Below are positions 18,767-27,293 of a stretch of 34,091 nucleotides of DNA, piece by piece. The notes beneath the pieces are model-generated. The model was not told where the DNA came from. It worked only from the letters and a program-made list of their open reading frames with translations, and did not search any database. Origin of the DNA: URHD0088 sp041488295 (GTDB taxonomy: Bacteria; Pseudomonadota; Alphaproteobacteria; ATCC43930; CGMCC-115725); NCBI GenBank assembly GCA_041488295.1, contig JBGPOZ010000021.1, positions 1-34,091 of the forward strand, in the 5' to 3' direction. The translations under genes and the position numbers were made by a program. The number at the start of each line of letters is the position of its first letter. Positions within the stretch are counted from its first letter, which is position 1.

Positions 18767-19960
18767 TCAGTTTCCTCCTGCTTGGCCGGGAGTGCCGGAG
18801 GCCGGCGCCGCGGCGGCGGGCGCCAGCGCCGGGTGGACGACGGCGCCGCCCTGCGTCAGCAACGTGCCTTTGATGATCTCGTCGGCGGGATCGACCTTCA
18901 AAGCCTTGTCCTTGTCGATGATGAGGCCGAGAAAATTGACGAGGTTGCGCGCGTAGAGGGCGCTCGCGTCGACGGCGATGCGCGAGGGGACGTTGGCGTG
19001 GCCGACGATGCGGACGCCGTTCGCCGTCGTCACGACCTTGCCGAGCTTGCTGCCCTCGCAATTGCCGCCCTGCTCGACGGCGAGATCGACGATGACCGAG
19101 CCCGGGCGCATGTCGGCGACCATCTCCTTGGTGACGAGCACCGGCGCCTTGCGGCCGGGGATGAGCGCCGTGCAGATGACGATGTCGGTCTTCTTCAGCG
19201 CCTCGTGCACATGCTCGCGCTGGCGACGCTGGAAATCCTCGCTCATCTCCTTGGCGTAGCCGCCCGCGGTCTCGGCCGCCTTCATCGCCTCGAGATCGAC
19301 GGTGAGGAAGCTCGCGCCCAGGCTCTCGACCTGCTCCTTGGCGACGGAGCGCACGTCGGTTGCCGAAACGACGCCGCCGAGGCGCCGCGCCGTCGCGATC
19401 GCCTGCAGGCCGGCAACGCCGGCGCCCATGACGAGCACGCGCGCCGGCGCTATCGTGCCGGCGGCGGTCATCATCATCGGAAAGGCGCGGCCGAACTCGG
19501 TCGCGGCGTCGAGCACGGCGCGGTAGCCGGCGAGATTCGCCTGCGAGGAGAGAACATCCATCGATTGCGCCCGCGTGATGCGCGGGATGAGCTCCATCGC
19601 GAAGGCGACGAGCCCGGCCTTGGCATAGGCCGCCACGTCCTCGGGATGTTGCAGCGGTTGCAGCATGCCGATGAGGACGGCGCCCGATTTCATGTGGGCG
19701 AGCTCGCTGGTGCCGCCCTCCTCGATGATCGGCCGCTGCACCTTGAGGATGATGTCCGCCGTCCCCATCGCCGCCGCCGCGTCCGCGGCGATACTGGCCC
19801 CGGCCGCGCTGTAAGCTGCATCGATGTACGACGCACCTGCCCCGGCGCCGGCTTCGACGACGACCTCGAGCCCCATGCCGACCAGGCGCTTCACGGTATC
19901 CGGGGATGCCGCGACGCGACTCTCGTGCGCGCGCCGCTCCTTCGGAATGGCGATCTTCAT
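18767..19960 (-). CDS. pntAA: NAD(P) transhydrogenase subunit alpha, NAD-binding part
   Basis: Soluble NAD(H)-binding subunit; 397 residues. It starts MKIAIPKERRAHESRVA, has a Rossmann motif VMGAGVAGLQAIATARRLG, and VIVDLAVEQGGNCE near the NAD site, all shared with alanine dehydrogenase relatives and typical of PntAA. It ends in an Ala/Pro-rich linker that would precede the membrane part in fused forms. ATG 19960 is preferred over the in-frame codon at 20011 since the family begins at MKIAIPKE; GGAGAGG lies upstream. First gene of the operon. Confidence 0.95.
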   Translation of the reverse strand: MKIAIPKERRAHESRVAASPDTVKRLVGMGLEVVVEAGAGAGASYIDAAYSAAGASIAADAAAAMGTADIILKVQRPIIEEGGTSELAHMKSGAVLIGMLQPLQHPEDVAAYAKAGLVAFAMELIPRITRAQSMDVLSSQANLAGYRAVLDAATEFGRAFPMMMTAAGTIAPARVLVMGAGVAGLQAIATARRLGGVVSATDVRSVAKEQVESLGASFLTVDLEAMKAAETAGGYAKEMSEDFQRRQREHVHEALKKTDIVICTALIPGRKAPVLVTKEMVADMRPGSVIVDLAVEQGGNCEGSKLGKVVTTANGVRIVGHANVPSRIAVDASALYARNLVNFLGLIIDKDKALKVDPADEIIKGTLLTQGGAVVHPALAPAAAAPASGTPGQAGGN

Positions 19961-20118
19961 CGACGCAGCCTCTCCACCTGATCCGGCCCGGAAGGAGTGC
20001 CACAATGCCAAGGCGGCGGCGCTTTGTGAAGCGAAAGCGAAACAATCGGTTGGGGCGCGAGGCGACGGCGCAGTCCGGCCAAATCAGGATTTCCTTGGAT
20101 GCATCAGGGATACTCGCG

Positions 20119-20203
20119 CGTCATTGCGAGCCGCAGGCGAAGCAATCCAGGACCGGCGCTTCGGCTTCTGGATCGCTTCGTCACTTCGCTCCTCGCGATG
20201 ACG
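20119..20203. repeat. Imperfect inverted repeat, second REP-like family
   Basis: The left arm (20119-20150) begins CGTCATTGCGAG and ends GCAATCCAG. The right arm (20168-20203) begins CTGGATCGCTTCGTC and ends CTCGCGATGACG. They are imperfect reverse complements with an intervening 17 bases. This matches a dispersed repeat commonly seen between genes in alphaproteobacteria. Its sequence differs from the elements at 2645 and 7965. Confidence 0.75.
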
Positions 20204-20320
20204 GCGCATCTCTGGCTAGTAGCTCACTTTTGTCATTGACGCCGCCGCATGCTAAGCTCGTATGACCTTCGTTCCAGGGAGGTGCCGGGCGCAACGCTCG
20301 CGCGAGAATCCCTGAATTGT

Positions 20321-20348
20321 GGAATAAATACGGCAGAGCCTCGTTGTC
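20321..20348 (+). promoter_or_regulatory. Candidate ECF-type promoter upstream of the sigma gene
   Basis: GGAAT within GGAATAAAT (20321-20329) and CGTTGTC (20342-20348) are separated by 16 bases, resembling GGAA-spacer-CGTT promoters used by ECF sigma factors. It lies about 50 bases before the sigma start codon, suggesting autoregulation. This is pattern-based only. Confidence 0.4.
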
Positions 20349-20397
20349 GATACGTCACGCCATACCGGAAAGGCAATCGGACGTTGCCGGATCGGGC

Positions 20398-20928
20398 ATG
20401 AACGCCGGCTTCAGCGACCAGCTGATCGCCGTGCTGCCGCGCCTGCGCCGCTTCGCCCGAGGCCTCACCGGATCCGCCGTCGAGGCGGACGATCTGGTCC
20501 AGGCGGCGTGCGAGCGGGCTCTCTCCCGGATGCACCAGTTCCAGGAGGGAACTCGGTTCGACAGTTGGATGTTTCGCATCGTGCAGACGATCTGGATCGA
20601 CCAGTTGCGGGCGCGCGATGTGCGCAAGGAGGAGGCCGAGAGCGAGGGCGAGCGGTACGGATCGGATGAGTCGGTACGCCGCGCCGATGCGAGGCTTGCT
20701 CTTGCCGAGGTGAGGCGGGCGGTGAGCCGGCTCCCGGTGGAGCAGCGTACGGCGCTCTTGCTCGTGACGGTGGAAGGTTTGAGCTACAAGGAGGCGGCCG
20801 AGGTCGCCAAGGTGCCGGTCGGAACGATCATGAGCCGCCTCGCGCGGGCCCGGGTGGCCTTGCAGGGGCAGCTCGAAGCAGGCGGTGGTCTGCGCAGGAG
20901 TACGGACGATGCAGATGCAGAGGGATGA
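20398..20928 (+). CDS. ECF-family RNA polymerase sigma factor
   Basis: A 176-residue sigma-70 family protein with only regions 2 and 4. Region 2 spans about residues 8-75 (LPRLRRFARGLTG, ADDLVQAACERAL, FDSWMFRIVQTIWID). Region 4 spans about 105-155 (VSRLPVEQRTALLLVTVEG, SYKEAAEVAKVPVGTIMSRL). It would direct polymerase to a stress regulon. ATG 20398 gives the standard N-terminus; an in-frame TTG at 20317 lies before the promoter-like motif. Its 3' end overlaps the next gene, an anti-sigma factor, by 20 bases. The ECF subgroup was not assigned. Confidence 0.9.
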   Translation: MNAGFSDQLIAVLPRLRRFARGLTGSAVEADDLVQAACERALSRMHQFQEGTRFDSWMFRIVQTIWIDQLRARDVRKEEAESEGERYGSDESVRRADARLALAEVRRAVSRLPVEQRTALLLVTVEGLSYKEAAEVAKVPVGTIMSRLARARVALQGQLEAGGGLRRSTDDADAEG

Positions 20929-21796
20929 ACTGCTCGTCGCCTATCTCGATGGCGAGCTCGATGCGCGTCAACGCGCCGAGATCGAGGCGCTGCTCCAGAA
21001 TGACGGGGCGGCGCGCGAGCGGCTGGCCCAGCTCCGCGACGCGACGAGCTCGGTGCGCGCCGCGTTCGACGAGGTGCTGCGCGAGGACGTCCCCGAGCGC
21101 CTGATCGCCGCGGCGCGCGGTCCCGCGGCCCTGCGCGGCGCCGAGATCGTGCCGCTCCATGCAAAGCAGCCGGCCGCCGCGTGGCGCTCCTCGCGCCACT
21201 GGTGGGTGGCGGTGCCGGTCGCCGCCTCGTTGCTCGGCATCGTCATCGGCGGCGGCCTCGGCTATCTCGGCTTCGATCGCGGAACCGCGTCCTCTGGCGA
21301 GGCGCTGCAGACCGCCAGCAATTCGAGCGCGACCAATAGCTGGCTCGACAACGTCGCCGAGTACCACAAGCTGTTCGTCAACGCCTCGACCGCAAATTCC
21401 TCCTTTGCCGATATCCCGGCGAAGGAGGGCGATGGCGGCGAGGTCATGCAGAAGCTCAGCCAGCGTATCGGGCAGGAGGGCGTCAAGGCTCCCAATCTGA
21501 AGCCCTGGGGCCTCATCTTCCAGGGCGCGCGGCTCATCGTCGTCGAGGGCCACGCGGCGACGCAGTTCATCTACACCGCCGACGACAAGACGGTCGGCAA
21601 GGCGATCGGCCCCCTCACCGTCCTCATCGGCTCGACCAAGCGCCAGGACGTCGCTCCCACCTTCGATCACCGCCAGGACGAGAATTTGCTCTACTGGCGC
21701 CGCAAGGGCCATGCCTACGCGATCGTCGGGCAAGCCGATATCGGCTATATGTGGGGCCTCGCCAACGACATCGCCTGGCAGCTCGGCGCGATCTGA
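20909..21796 (+). CDS. Membrane-anchored anti-sigma factor
   Basis: A 295-residue protein whose N-terminus MQMQRDELLVAYLDGELD matches the anti-sigma domain that binds ECF sigma factors; no zinc-binding HxxxCxxC is present. A single membrane helix lies at about residues 98-120 (WWVAVPVAASLLGIVIGG), leaving about 175 residues outside as a sensor domain with NLKPWGLIFQGARLIVVEG. ATG 20909 is chosen because AGGAG lies 8 bases upstream; an in-frame codon at 20885 is weaker. Overlap with the sigma gene implies coupled translation. The signal is unknown. Confidence 0.85.
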   Translation: MQMQRDELLVAYLDGELDARQRAEIEALLQNDGAARERLAQLRDATSSVRAAFDEVLREDVPERLIAAARGPAALRGAEIVPLHAKQPAAAWRSSRHWWVAVPVAASLLGIVIGGGLGYLGFDRGTASSGEALQTASNSSATNSWLDNVAEYHKLFVNASTANSSFADIPAKEGDGGEVMQKLSQRIGQEGVKAPNLKPWGLIFQGARLIVVEGHAATQFIYTADDKTVGKAIGPLTVLIGSTKRQDVAPTFDHRQDENLLYWRRKGHAYAIVGQADIGYMWGLANDIAWQLGAI

Positions 21797-21860
21797 GGCG
21801 TCGGGCGGGCGCCGGCGATAACACTGCCACTCGGGTCATGATCTGCATTGCATAACCTTT

Positions 21861-21883
21861 CCCTCTCCCCCTGTGGGAGAGGG
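21861..21883. repeat. Perfect short hairpin from a dispersed repeat
   Basis: CCCTCTCCC (21861-21869) and GGGAGAGGG (21875-21883) form a perfect 9-bp stem with a 5-base loop. This core, with the nearby AAATTGCGGAAATTCG, looks like a common intergenic repeat. No T-run follows. It lies 64 bp after the anti-sigma stop and could protect or end that transcript. Confidence 0.6.
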
Positions 21884-21970
21884 CAAATTGCGGAAATTCG
21901 CCGACGAAGCGGGTAGGCTCGGCGCTGGCATTGCGATAAGACGGGGAACCAGCCGCAGGGAGCCGCGTCG

Positions 21971-23827
21971 ATGTCGGTATTCCGGTTCTTCGAAAGCCTC
22001 CTCGACCCGACGGCGCTGCCGCCCGAGGCGCCCCCGCCGCGGGGGCTCGCGGCGTTTTACTGGCACTACGCAAGGCAGGCGCGCGGCCTCGTCGCCGCGC
22101 TCTTCCTCGCCGGCCTCGTCGTGGCGATGCTGGATACGACGATCCCGCTCTTCATCGGCCGCGTCGTCAGTCTCGTTTCGACCCATGCGCCGGGAGCGCT
22201 GCTGCGCGAGGCGTGGCCGCAGCTTCTCGGCATGGCGCTGGTGCTGCTGATCGCGCGGCCGGCGGCGCTGGTCATGCAAAGCCTCATCACGAACCAGGCG
22301 CTCGCTCCTGGACTCTCCAACCTCATCCGCTGGCAAAGCCATTGGCATGTCGTGCGGCAGAGCTGGACCTTCTTCCAGAACGATTTCGCCGGGCGCATCG
22401 CCAATCGCGTCATGCAGACGGGTCCGGCGCTGCGCGAGAGCGTCGTCGCGGGGACCAATGCCGTCTGGTACATCCTCGTCTATGGCAGCGGCGCGATCGC
22501 GCTGATGGCCGCCAACGACATTCGACTCGCGAGCCCGCTTGTCCTCTGGTTCGCCGGCTATGCGCTTTTGCTCCGAATCTTCGTCCCGCGTCTGCGCGAG
22601 CGCTCGCGCAACATGTCGGAGCTGCGCTCGACCCTCACGGGTCGCGTCGTCGACAGCTACACCAACATTCTCACCGTCAAGCTCTTCGCCGAGCCGCGCG
22701 ACGAGGACGCCTTCGTCCGCACGACCGTCGATGAGCACACCGAGGCGTTCCGGCGCCAGCTTCGCCTCATCACGCTGTTCGGCATGTCGCTCGCCACGCT
22801 GAACGCCAGCATGGTGGTGGGCACCGGGGCCATGGCGGTATGGCTGTGGACGGACGGTAGCATCGCCGTCGGCGCCATTGCCATGGCGCTGCCGCTCGCC
22901 TGGCAGATCGCCAATATCGCCGGCTGGGTCGCGCAGAACGTGACGGCGATCTTCGAGAATGTCGGCGTCGTCCAGGACGGGATGCGCTCGATCGCGGTGC
23001 CGCGTCAGATGCCCGATCGGCCCGATGCGAGACAGCTCCGCGTCGCCGAGGGCGGGGTCCGCTTCGAGGGGCTGCGCTTCGGCTACGGGACCGAGCGCGG
23101 CGTGTTGCACGGCATCAACCTCGCGATCGCGCCGGGCGAGCGGGTCGGCCTCGTCGGACCCTCAGGGGCCGGGAAATCGACGCTCGTCAATTTGCTGCTG
23201 CGCTTTTACGAGCCCGAGGCGGGGCGCATCCTGATCGACAGCCAGGACATCGCCGGAGTGACGCAGGAGAGCCTGCGCGCCCGCATCGCGATGGTGACGC
23301 AGGATACCTCGCTCCTCCACCGCTCGATCCGCGACAACATCCGCTATGGTCGGCCGCAGGCGAGCGAGGAGGAGGTGCGCGAAGCCGCATCGCGCGCCCA
23401 TGCGCTCGACTTCATCGAGGGGCTCGAGGATTGGCAGGGGCGGCGCGGCTTCGATGCCCATGTCGGCGAGCGCGGGGTCAAGCTGTCGGGCGGTCAGCGC
23501 CAGCGCATCGCCATCGCCCGCGTCATCCTCAAGGATGCGCCGATCCTCGTCCTCGACGAGGCGACGTCGGCGCTCGATTCGGAGGTCGAGGCGGCGATCC
23601 AGGAGCAGCTCGACGGGCTGATGAAAGGGCGCACCGTGATCGCCATCGCGCACCGCCTCTCCACCATCGCGCGCATGGACCGGCTCGTCGTCCTCGACGA
23701 GGGCCGGATCGTCGAGACCGGCTCCCATGGCGAATTGCTGCGCAAGGGCGGCCCCTACGCTCGGCTCTGGGAGCGCCAGTCCGGCGGGTTTCGCGGCGAA
23801 GGCGCGGAATTCATCGCCGCCATCTGA
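21971..23827 (+). CDS. ABC transporter, exporter type (fused permease and ATPase)
   Basis: A 618-residue half-transporter that would work as a dimer in the inner membrane. Residues about 35-330 hold the membrane helices (LVAALFLAGLVVAMLDTTIP and later segments). The ATPase has Walker A GPSGAGKST (396-404), signature LSGGQRQR starting at 505, Walker B ILVLDEAT with Asp529-Glu530, and the H-loop IAHRLST. The order is that of MsbA/lipid A and multidrug exporters; the substrate is unknown. AGGGAG lies 9 bases before the ATG. No partner gene adjoins it. Confidence 0.92.
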   Translation: MSVFRFFESLLDPTALPPEAPPPRGLAAFYWHYARQARGLVAALFLAGLVVAMLDTTIPLFIGRVVSLVSTHAPGALLREAWPQLLGMALVLLIARPAALVMQSLITNQALAPGLSNLIRWQSHWHVVRQSWTFFQNDFAGRIANRVMQTGPALRESVVAGTNAVWYILVYGSGAIALMAANDIRLASPLVLWFAGYALLLRIFVPRLRERSRNMSELRSTLTGRVVDSYTNILTVKLFAEPRDEDAFVRTTVDEHTEAFRRQLRLITLFGMSLATLNASMVVGTGAMAVWLWTDGSIAVGAIAMALPLAWQIANIAGWVAQNVTAIFENVGVVQDGMRSIAVPRQMPDRPDARQLRVAEGGVRFEGLRFGYGTERGVLHGINLAIAPGERVGLVGPSGAGKSTLVNLLLRFYEPEAGRILIDSQDIAGVTQESLRARIAMVTQDTSLLHRSIRDNIRYGRPQASEEEVREAASRAHALDFIEGLEDWQGRRGFDAHVGERGVKLSGGQRQRIAIARVILKDAPILVLDEATSALDSEVEAAIQEQLDGLMKGRTVIAIAHRLSTIARMDRLVVLDEGRIVETGSHGELLRKGGPYARLWERQSGGFRGEGAEFIAAI

Positions 23828-24181
23828 GGAAGGCGGGGCGACTCAGCTGCTCTCAAATGCCCGCGATGCACGCGCCATGCTGAGACACGCGCACAATAGA
23901 CGCATCGATAGACGTATCGATTATTTGCACGCTCGCGTCATGAGCGGCAGCGAGTTCATCCCGGCAGATCGCGCCGGGGCGCGGCTGATAGGTCGGTCGG
24001 CCCGTCAGCATGGTGGCGCCCGTCACTGAGACTCCGTCGGCATGGCTAGCCGGAGGCGCGGCGCGATCATGGCCCCGGTCCAGCGCAGCGCAGCGCCGGC
24101 ATTCTCCTCGACAACGCAGGCGACGCCCCTAGATTCATTGGCACGTTGGCAAGCACGTGATTTCTGCGAGGGAGAGAAAAC
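23828..24181. other. 354-bp intergenic region with a tandem 12-base repeat
   Basis: No supported gene. Two tandem 12-base units with one mismatch lie at 23898-23909 and 23910-23921 (AGACGCATCGAT, AGACGTATCGAT), which also make a palindrome ATCGATA/TATCGAT. A 52-codon minus-strand ORF (24011-23853) has no family likeness. The right end supplies the ribosome binding site of the following oxidoreductase (GAGGGAGAG, 6 bases before its ATG). No clear promoter was found. Confidence 0.5.
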
Positions 24182-25408
24182 ATGATCGGCGCGGCGGATG
24201 TCGTCGTCATCGGATCGGGCGCGCTCGGATCGAGCGTCGCGTACCATCTGGCGAAGGCGGGCAAGCGAAGCATCGCGTTGCTCGACCAACACGAGATCGC
24301 GTCGCAAACCTCGCCGCGCGCCGCAGGCCTGACTTCGCAGATCCGAAAGTCCGCACTGATGACGAGGATCGCCATGATGGCGGTCGAGAAGATCGAGAGG
24401 TTCGAGGAGGAGACGGGCGAGCCGCTGGTCTACTACCAGCCTGGAGCGCTGAAGATTGCAAGGACGCCTGCGCATGAGGCGCAGCTCAAGGCAGAGGTCG
24501 AGCGCGGCAGGCGTTTCGGGCTGGAGCTCGAGCTGATCTCGCCGGCTGAGGCCAAACGGAAGATGCCGTTTCTCGAGACCTCAGGCATTCGCGCCGTAAC
24601 GTATTCCCCAAGGGATCTCTATCTCGAACCCGGGCAGATACCGCGCGGCTACGCGCGCGCGGCGGAGAAGCTCGGAGCGATGATTCTGCCGCACACCAGG
24701 GTGACCGGGATCTCGCTCAAGAACAATGAGGTGAGGCGCGTCCTCACCGACAAGGGGGCGATCGACACCGCGGTCGTGATTGATGCGGCGGGCGCTTGGA
24801 CGAGGTTTGTCGGATCGATGGCTGGAGCGCGCATCGCGATGATCCCGACCCGGCATCAGCTGCTGATTACCGAGCCCATCCCCGGCGTCGACGCGAGCCA
24901 GCCGATCACCCGCATCATCGACGCCAATGTTTATGTCCGGCCGGACAATGGCGGGTTGATGCTCGGCGGCTACGAAGCGGACCCGCTGCAATACGACATG
25001 CGCAATCTGGCGGCGGATTTTCAAATCGCCGACATGCCGCTCGACATCGGCGTTTTGCGCCGCCTTGCCGATCGCGTCGTCGAGCAATTCCCCGTATTCC
25101 GCGAATGGAAGCTGCGCGAGCACCGGGGCGGCTTGCCGACGATCACCGCTGACGACACTCAGACCGTGGGTCCGGTGCCGGGTGTCGCCGGCCTTTTCGT
25201 CGCCGGCGGCTGCTGCGTCGGCGGCCTGTCGATCTCGCCGGCAATCGGCGAGCTGTTGGCCGAATGGATCATTTCCGGCCATCCGCCGATGGATCTGTCG
25301 CCACTCGCGCCGGGCCGGCCGGGCTCCGATCTCGAGCCCGAGGAGCGGCTCAAGGAAGCGTGCCGCGTGCAATACGCACACCACTATTGGGAGGAAAAGC
25401 CGCGCTAG
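24182..25408 (+). CDS. FAD-dependent amine/imino-acid oxidoreductase (DAO family)
   Basis: A 408-residue flavoprotein of the D-amino acid oxidase/sarcosine-dimethylglycine dehydrogenase superfamily. The N-terminal Rossmann motif is VVVIGSGALGSSVAYHL (GxGxxG at 11-16), followed by the FAD contact ASQTSPRAAGLTS, and a C-terminal TVGPVPGVAGLFVAGGCC/GLSISPAIGELLA that closes the FAD site. It probably oxidises a secondary or D-amine to an imine and passes electrons on. The substrate is not readable. It converges with dadA 37 bp away and belongs to the amino-acid locus. Note the adjacent Cys-Cys near the C-terminal FAD segment. Confidence 0.88.
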   Translation: MIGAADVVVIGSGALGSSVAYHLAKAGKRSIALLDQHEIASQTSPRAAGLTSQIRKSALMTRIAMMAVEKIERFEEETGEPLVYYQPGALKIARTPAHEAQLKAEVERGRRFGLELELISPAEAKRKMPFLETSGIRAVTYSPRDLYLEPGQIPRGYARAAEKLGAMILPHTRVTGISLKNNEVRRVLTDKGAIDTAVVIDAAGAWTRFVGSMAGARIAMIPTRHQLLITEPIPGVDASQPITRIIDANVYVRPDNGGLMLGGYEADPLQYDMRNLAADFQIADMPLDIGVLRRLADRVVEQFPVFREWKLREHRGGLPTITADDTQTVGPVPGVAGLFVAGGCCVGGLSISPAIGELLAEWIISGHPPMDLSPLAPGRPGSDLEPEERLKEACRVQYAHHYWEEKPR

Positions 25409-25445
25409 ACGGGTGGAGGCGTCGAAGACGCGAGACAAAATCCGG

Positions 25446-26696
25446 TCAATGCATTGCCAATGCAAATGGCGCGAGGTCGATGCTCGGTTGCCGGCCCACG
25501 GCGAGATCGGCGACCGCCTTGCCGCTGCCGCAGGCGAGGGTCCAACCGAGCGGACCGTGGCCGATATTCAGGAACAGATTGCGCCACGGTGAGGGGCCAA
25601 GGATCGGCCGGCCGCTCGGGGTCAGCGGCCGCAGCCCGGCCCAATGCTCGACTTTGGCGTTGCGAGGATAATCGGGAAACACGTGACGGAGGCCGTCGAG
25701 GAGCATCGCGCCGCGTCGCGGATTGAGCGAGAGATCGTATCCGGCGAACTCGACGGTCCCGGCGAGGCGCAGCCTGTCGCCCAGCGGCGTCACCGCCATC
25801 TTGCGGCCATCATCGACGATCGGGATTTTCGGACCGCGGTTCCAGCCGGCGAGGTTCACCGTCGCCGAGTAGCCCTTTGCCGGATGGATCGGCAGCGACA
25901 GGCCCAGCTTTCGCCCGACGTCGCGGCTCGCGCAGCCGAGAGCGAGAACATAGCAGTCGCCCACGACCGGCCCGTCATTGGTGACGACGGCATCGATCCG
26001 ATCGTTCGCCGTCTTGAATCCTTCGACCGTCGTTCCGAAGCGGAATTCGGCGCCTTGCCCGCGCGCCCGGGCGGCGAGCTCGCGCGTAAACGTCCACGCG
26101 TCGCCGCTCTCGTCCAGCGGATAGTGGATCCCGCCATGGATCTGCTCGGCAACCGGTGCGAGATTCGGCTCCAGCGCGACGCATTGCGCCGGCTCGAGCG
26201 CGGTCAGCTGCACGCCCAGCTCGCGATAGAGGTCGGCGCTTCGCCGGGTTCCTTCCATGGAGAGGCGGTCGCGGAAGAGTTTTAAAATACCGACCGCCGT
26301 TCGGTCATATTGAAGGCCCTGCGCATCGACCAGGGCGCGCAGCTCCGCGCGGCTGTAGAGCGCCAGCGCCAGAACGGCTTCGGTATTGGCGCGCCATGCC
26401 GCCTGGCGGCAATTGGCGAGAAAGCGCAGGCCCCAACCGATCATTCCGGGAATGGCGGAGAGGCGCAGCAGCATCGGCGCATCCTCGTGGCCGATCCATT
26501 TGAGAAGCTTGTACGGCGTCCCCGGCGCCGCCCAGGAATCCGACGTGCTGGGAGTGACGAGCGCGCCATTGGCGTAGCTCGTCTCGAGGCCCACCTCGGC
26601 TTGACGCTCGATCACGACGACCTCGTGACCAAGCGAAGATAGATAGTAAGCCGTCGTCGTTCCGATGATGCCGCCGCCGAGCACGACCGCGCGCAT
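25446..26696 (-). CDS. D-amino acid dehydrogenase, DadA-like
   Basis: A 416-residue FAD enzyme resembling DadA, which oxidises D-amino acids to 2-keto acids and ammonia via an imine. The N-terminus MRAVVLGGGIIGTTTAYYL holds the GxGxxG (7-12), followed by ETSYANGALVTPS, the DadA signature around the FAD, and a C-terminal GLRPLTPSGRPILG with NIGHGPLGWTLACGSG. Normal length for DadA. It lies 12 bp after ridA on the same strand and is likely its operon partner, which fits because RidA handles imines. Substrate preference (D-Ala or another D-amino acid, or D-hydroxyproline) is not determined. Confidence 0.9.
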   Translation of the reverse strand: MRAVVLGGGIIGTTTAYYLSSLGHEVVVIERQAEVGLETSYANGALVTPSTSDSWAAPGTPYKLLKWIGHEDAPMLLRLSAIPGMIGWGLRFLANCRQAAWRANTEAVLALALYSRAELRALVDAQGLQYDRTAVGILKLFRDRLSMEGTRRSADLYRELGVQLTALEPAQCVALEPNLAPVAEQIHGGIHYPLDESGDAWTFTRELAARARGQGAEFRFGTTVEGFKTANDRIDAVVTNDGPVVGDCYVLALGCASRDVGRKLGLSLPIHPAKGYSATVNLAGWNRGPKIPIVDDGRKMAVTPLGDRLRLAGTVEFAGYDLSLNPRRGAMLLDGLRHVFPDYPRNAKVEHWAGLRPLTPSGRPILGPSPWRNLFLNIGHGPLGWTLACGSGKAVADLAVGRQPSIDLAPFALAMH

Positions 26697-26708
26697 CGTG
26701 GCTTCTCT

Positions 26709-27089
26709 TCAGGCGGCTTTGCGCAAATGCGCGTAGGCGACGATCTCGATCAGCGCCCCCGGTACCAACAGGCCGGCGATGACAGTCGCCCGGTTCGGAT
26801 AGGGCTTCGGGAAATAGGTCTGGTACACGGCGTTCATCCCGGCAAAGTTTTCCGGCTTCGTCAGATAGACGAGCACTTGCGTCACATCGGCCATGGTCCC
26901 GCCGGCCGCTTCAACGGTCTGCTTCAAATTGCGCAGCGTCTGCTCAGTTTGAGCGGCGATGTCGCCGGTCTCGAAGGAGCCGTCGGGCCGCATCGGGATC
27001 TGGGCGGTGTAGAGAATGCCGTCGGCGACAGTAGCCCATTCGATCGGCGCTCCGGGCGCCTTCAGGCCGGTATCGACCGCTTTCTTCAT
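26709..27089 (-). CDS. RidA family reactive imine/enamine deaminase
   Basis: A 126-residue member of the RidA/YjgF/YER057c family, which hydrolyses reactive 2-aminoacrylate and other imines made by amino acid enzymes. Motifs: VADGILYTAQIPMRPDG, TEQTLRNLKQTVEAAGG, PNRATVIAGLLVPGALIEIVAYA, with the conserved Arg in PNRATV. Normal length. The start at 27089 has GGAGG 6 bases upstream. It is transcribed ahead of dadA and divergently from the ABC transporter genes, with 204 bp between them. Confidence 0.93.
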   Translation of the reverse strand: MKKAVDTGLKAPGAPIEWATVADGILYTAQIPMRPDGSFETGDIAAQTEQTLRNLKQTVEAAGGTMADVTQVLVYLTKPENFAGMNAVYQTYFPKPYPNRATVIAGLLVPGALIEIVAYAHLRKAA

Positions 27090-27293
27090 CGTCAGCCTCC
27101 GCGAAACTGCCGAATTTTACCTAGTCAATTTAGCAGAAGCGTTGGCCGATACAATGTCGACCCGAAGAGTGTACGGGCATTGGATTTATCAACCTTCGAG
27201 TTACTTGCTCATGACACTGGGCGGTATTACGGTGAATTGTTGGTTCGGTTGCGTCTCGATCGGAATCTCTAACAATTAGTGGAGGAGACGGCC

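Larger units (their letters stand above)
19961..20397. other. 437-bp intergenic region between pntAA and the ECF sigma gene
   Basis: No gene recognised. It carries the promoter side of the divergent pntAA operon (no clear -35/-10 seen), an inverted repeat at 20119-20203, and an ECF-like promoter candidate at 20321-20348 just before the sigma gene. Short ORFs crossing it have no family resemblance. Confidence 0.6.

Noticed and set aside
23853..24011. Minus-strand 52-codon ORF in the gap before the FAD oxidoreductase
   Set aside because: No ribosome binding site or family likeness; cannot be distinguished from chance or a decayed gene fragment.
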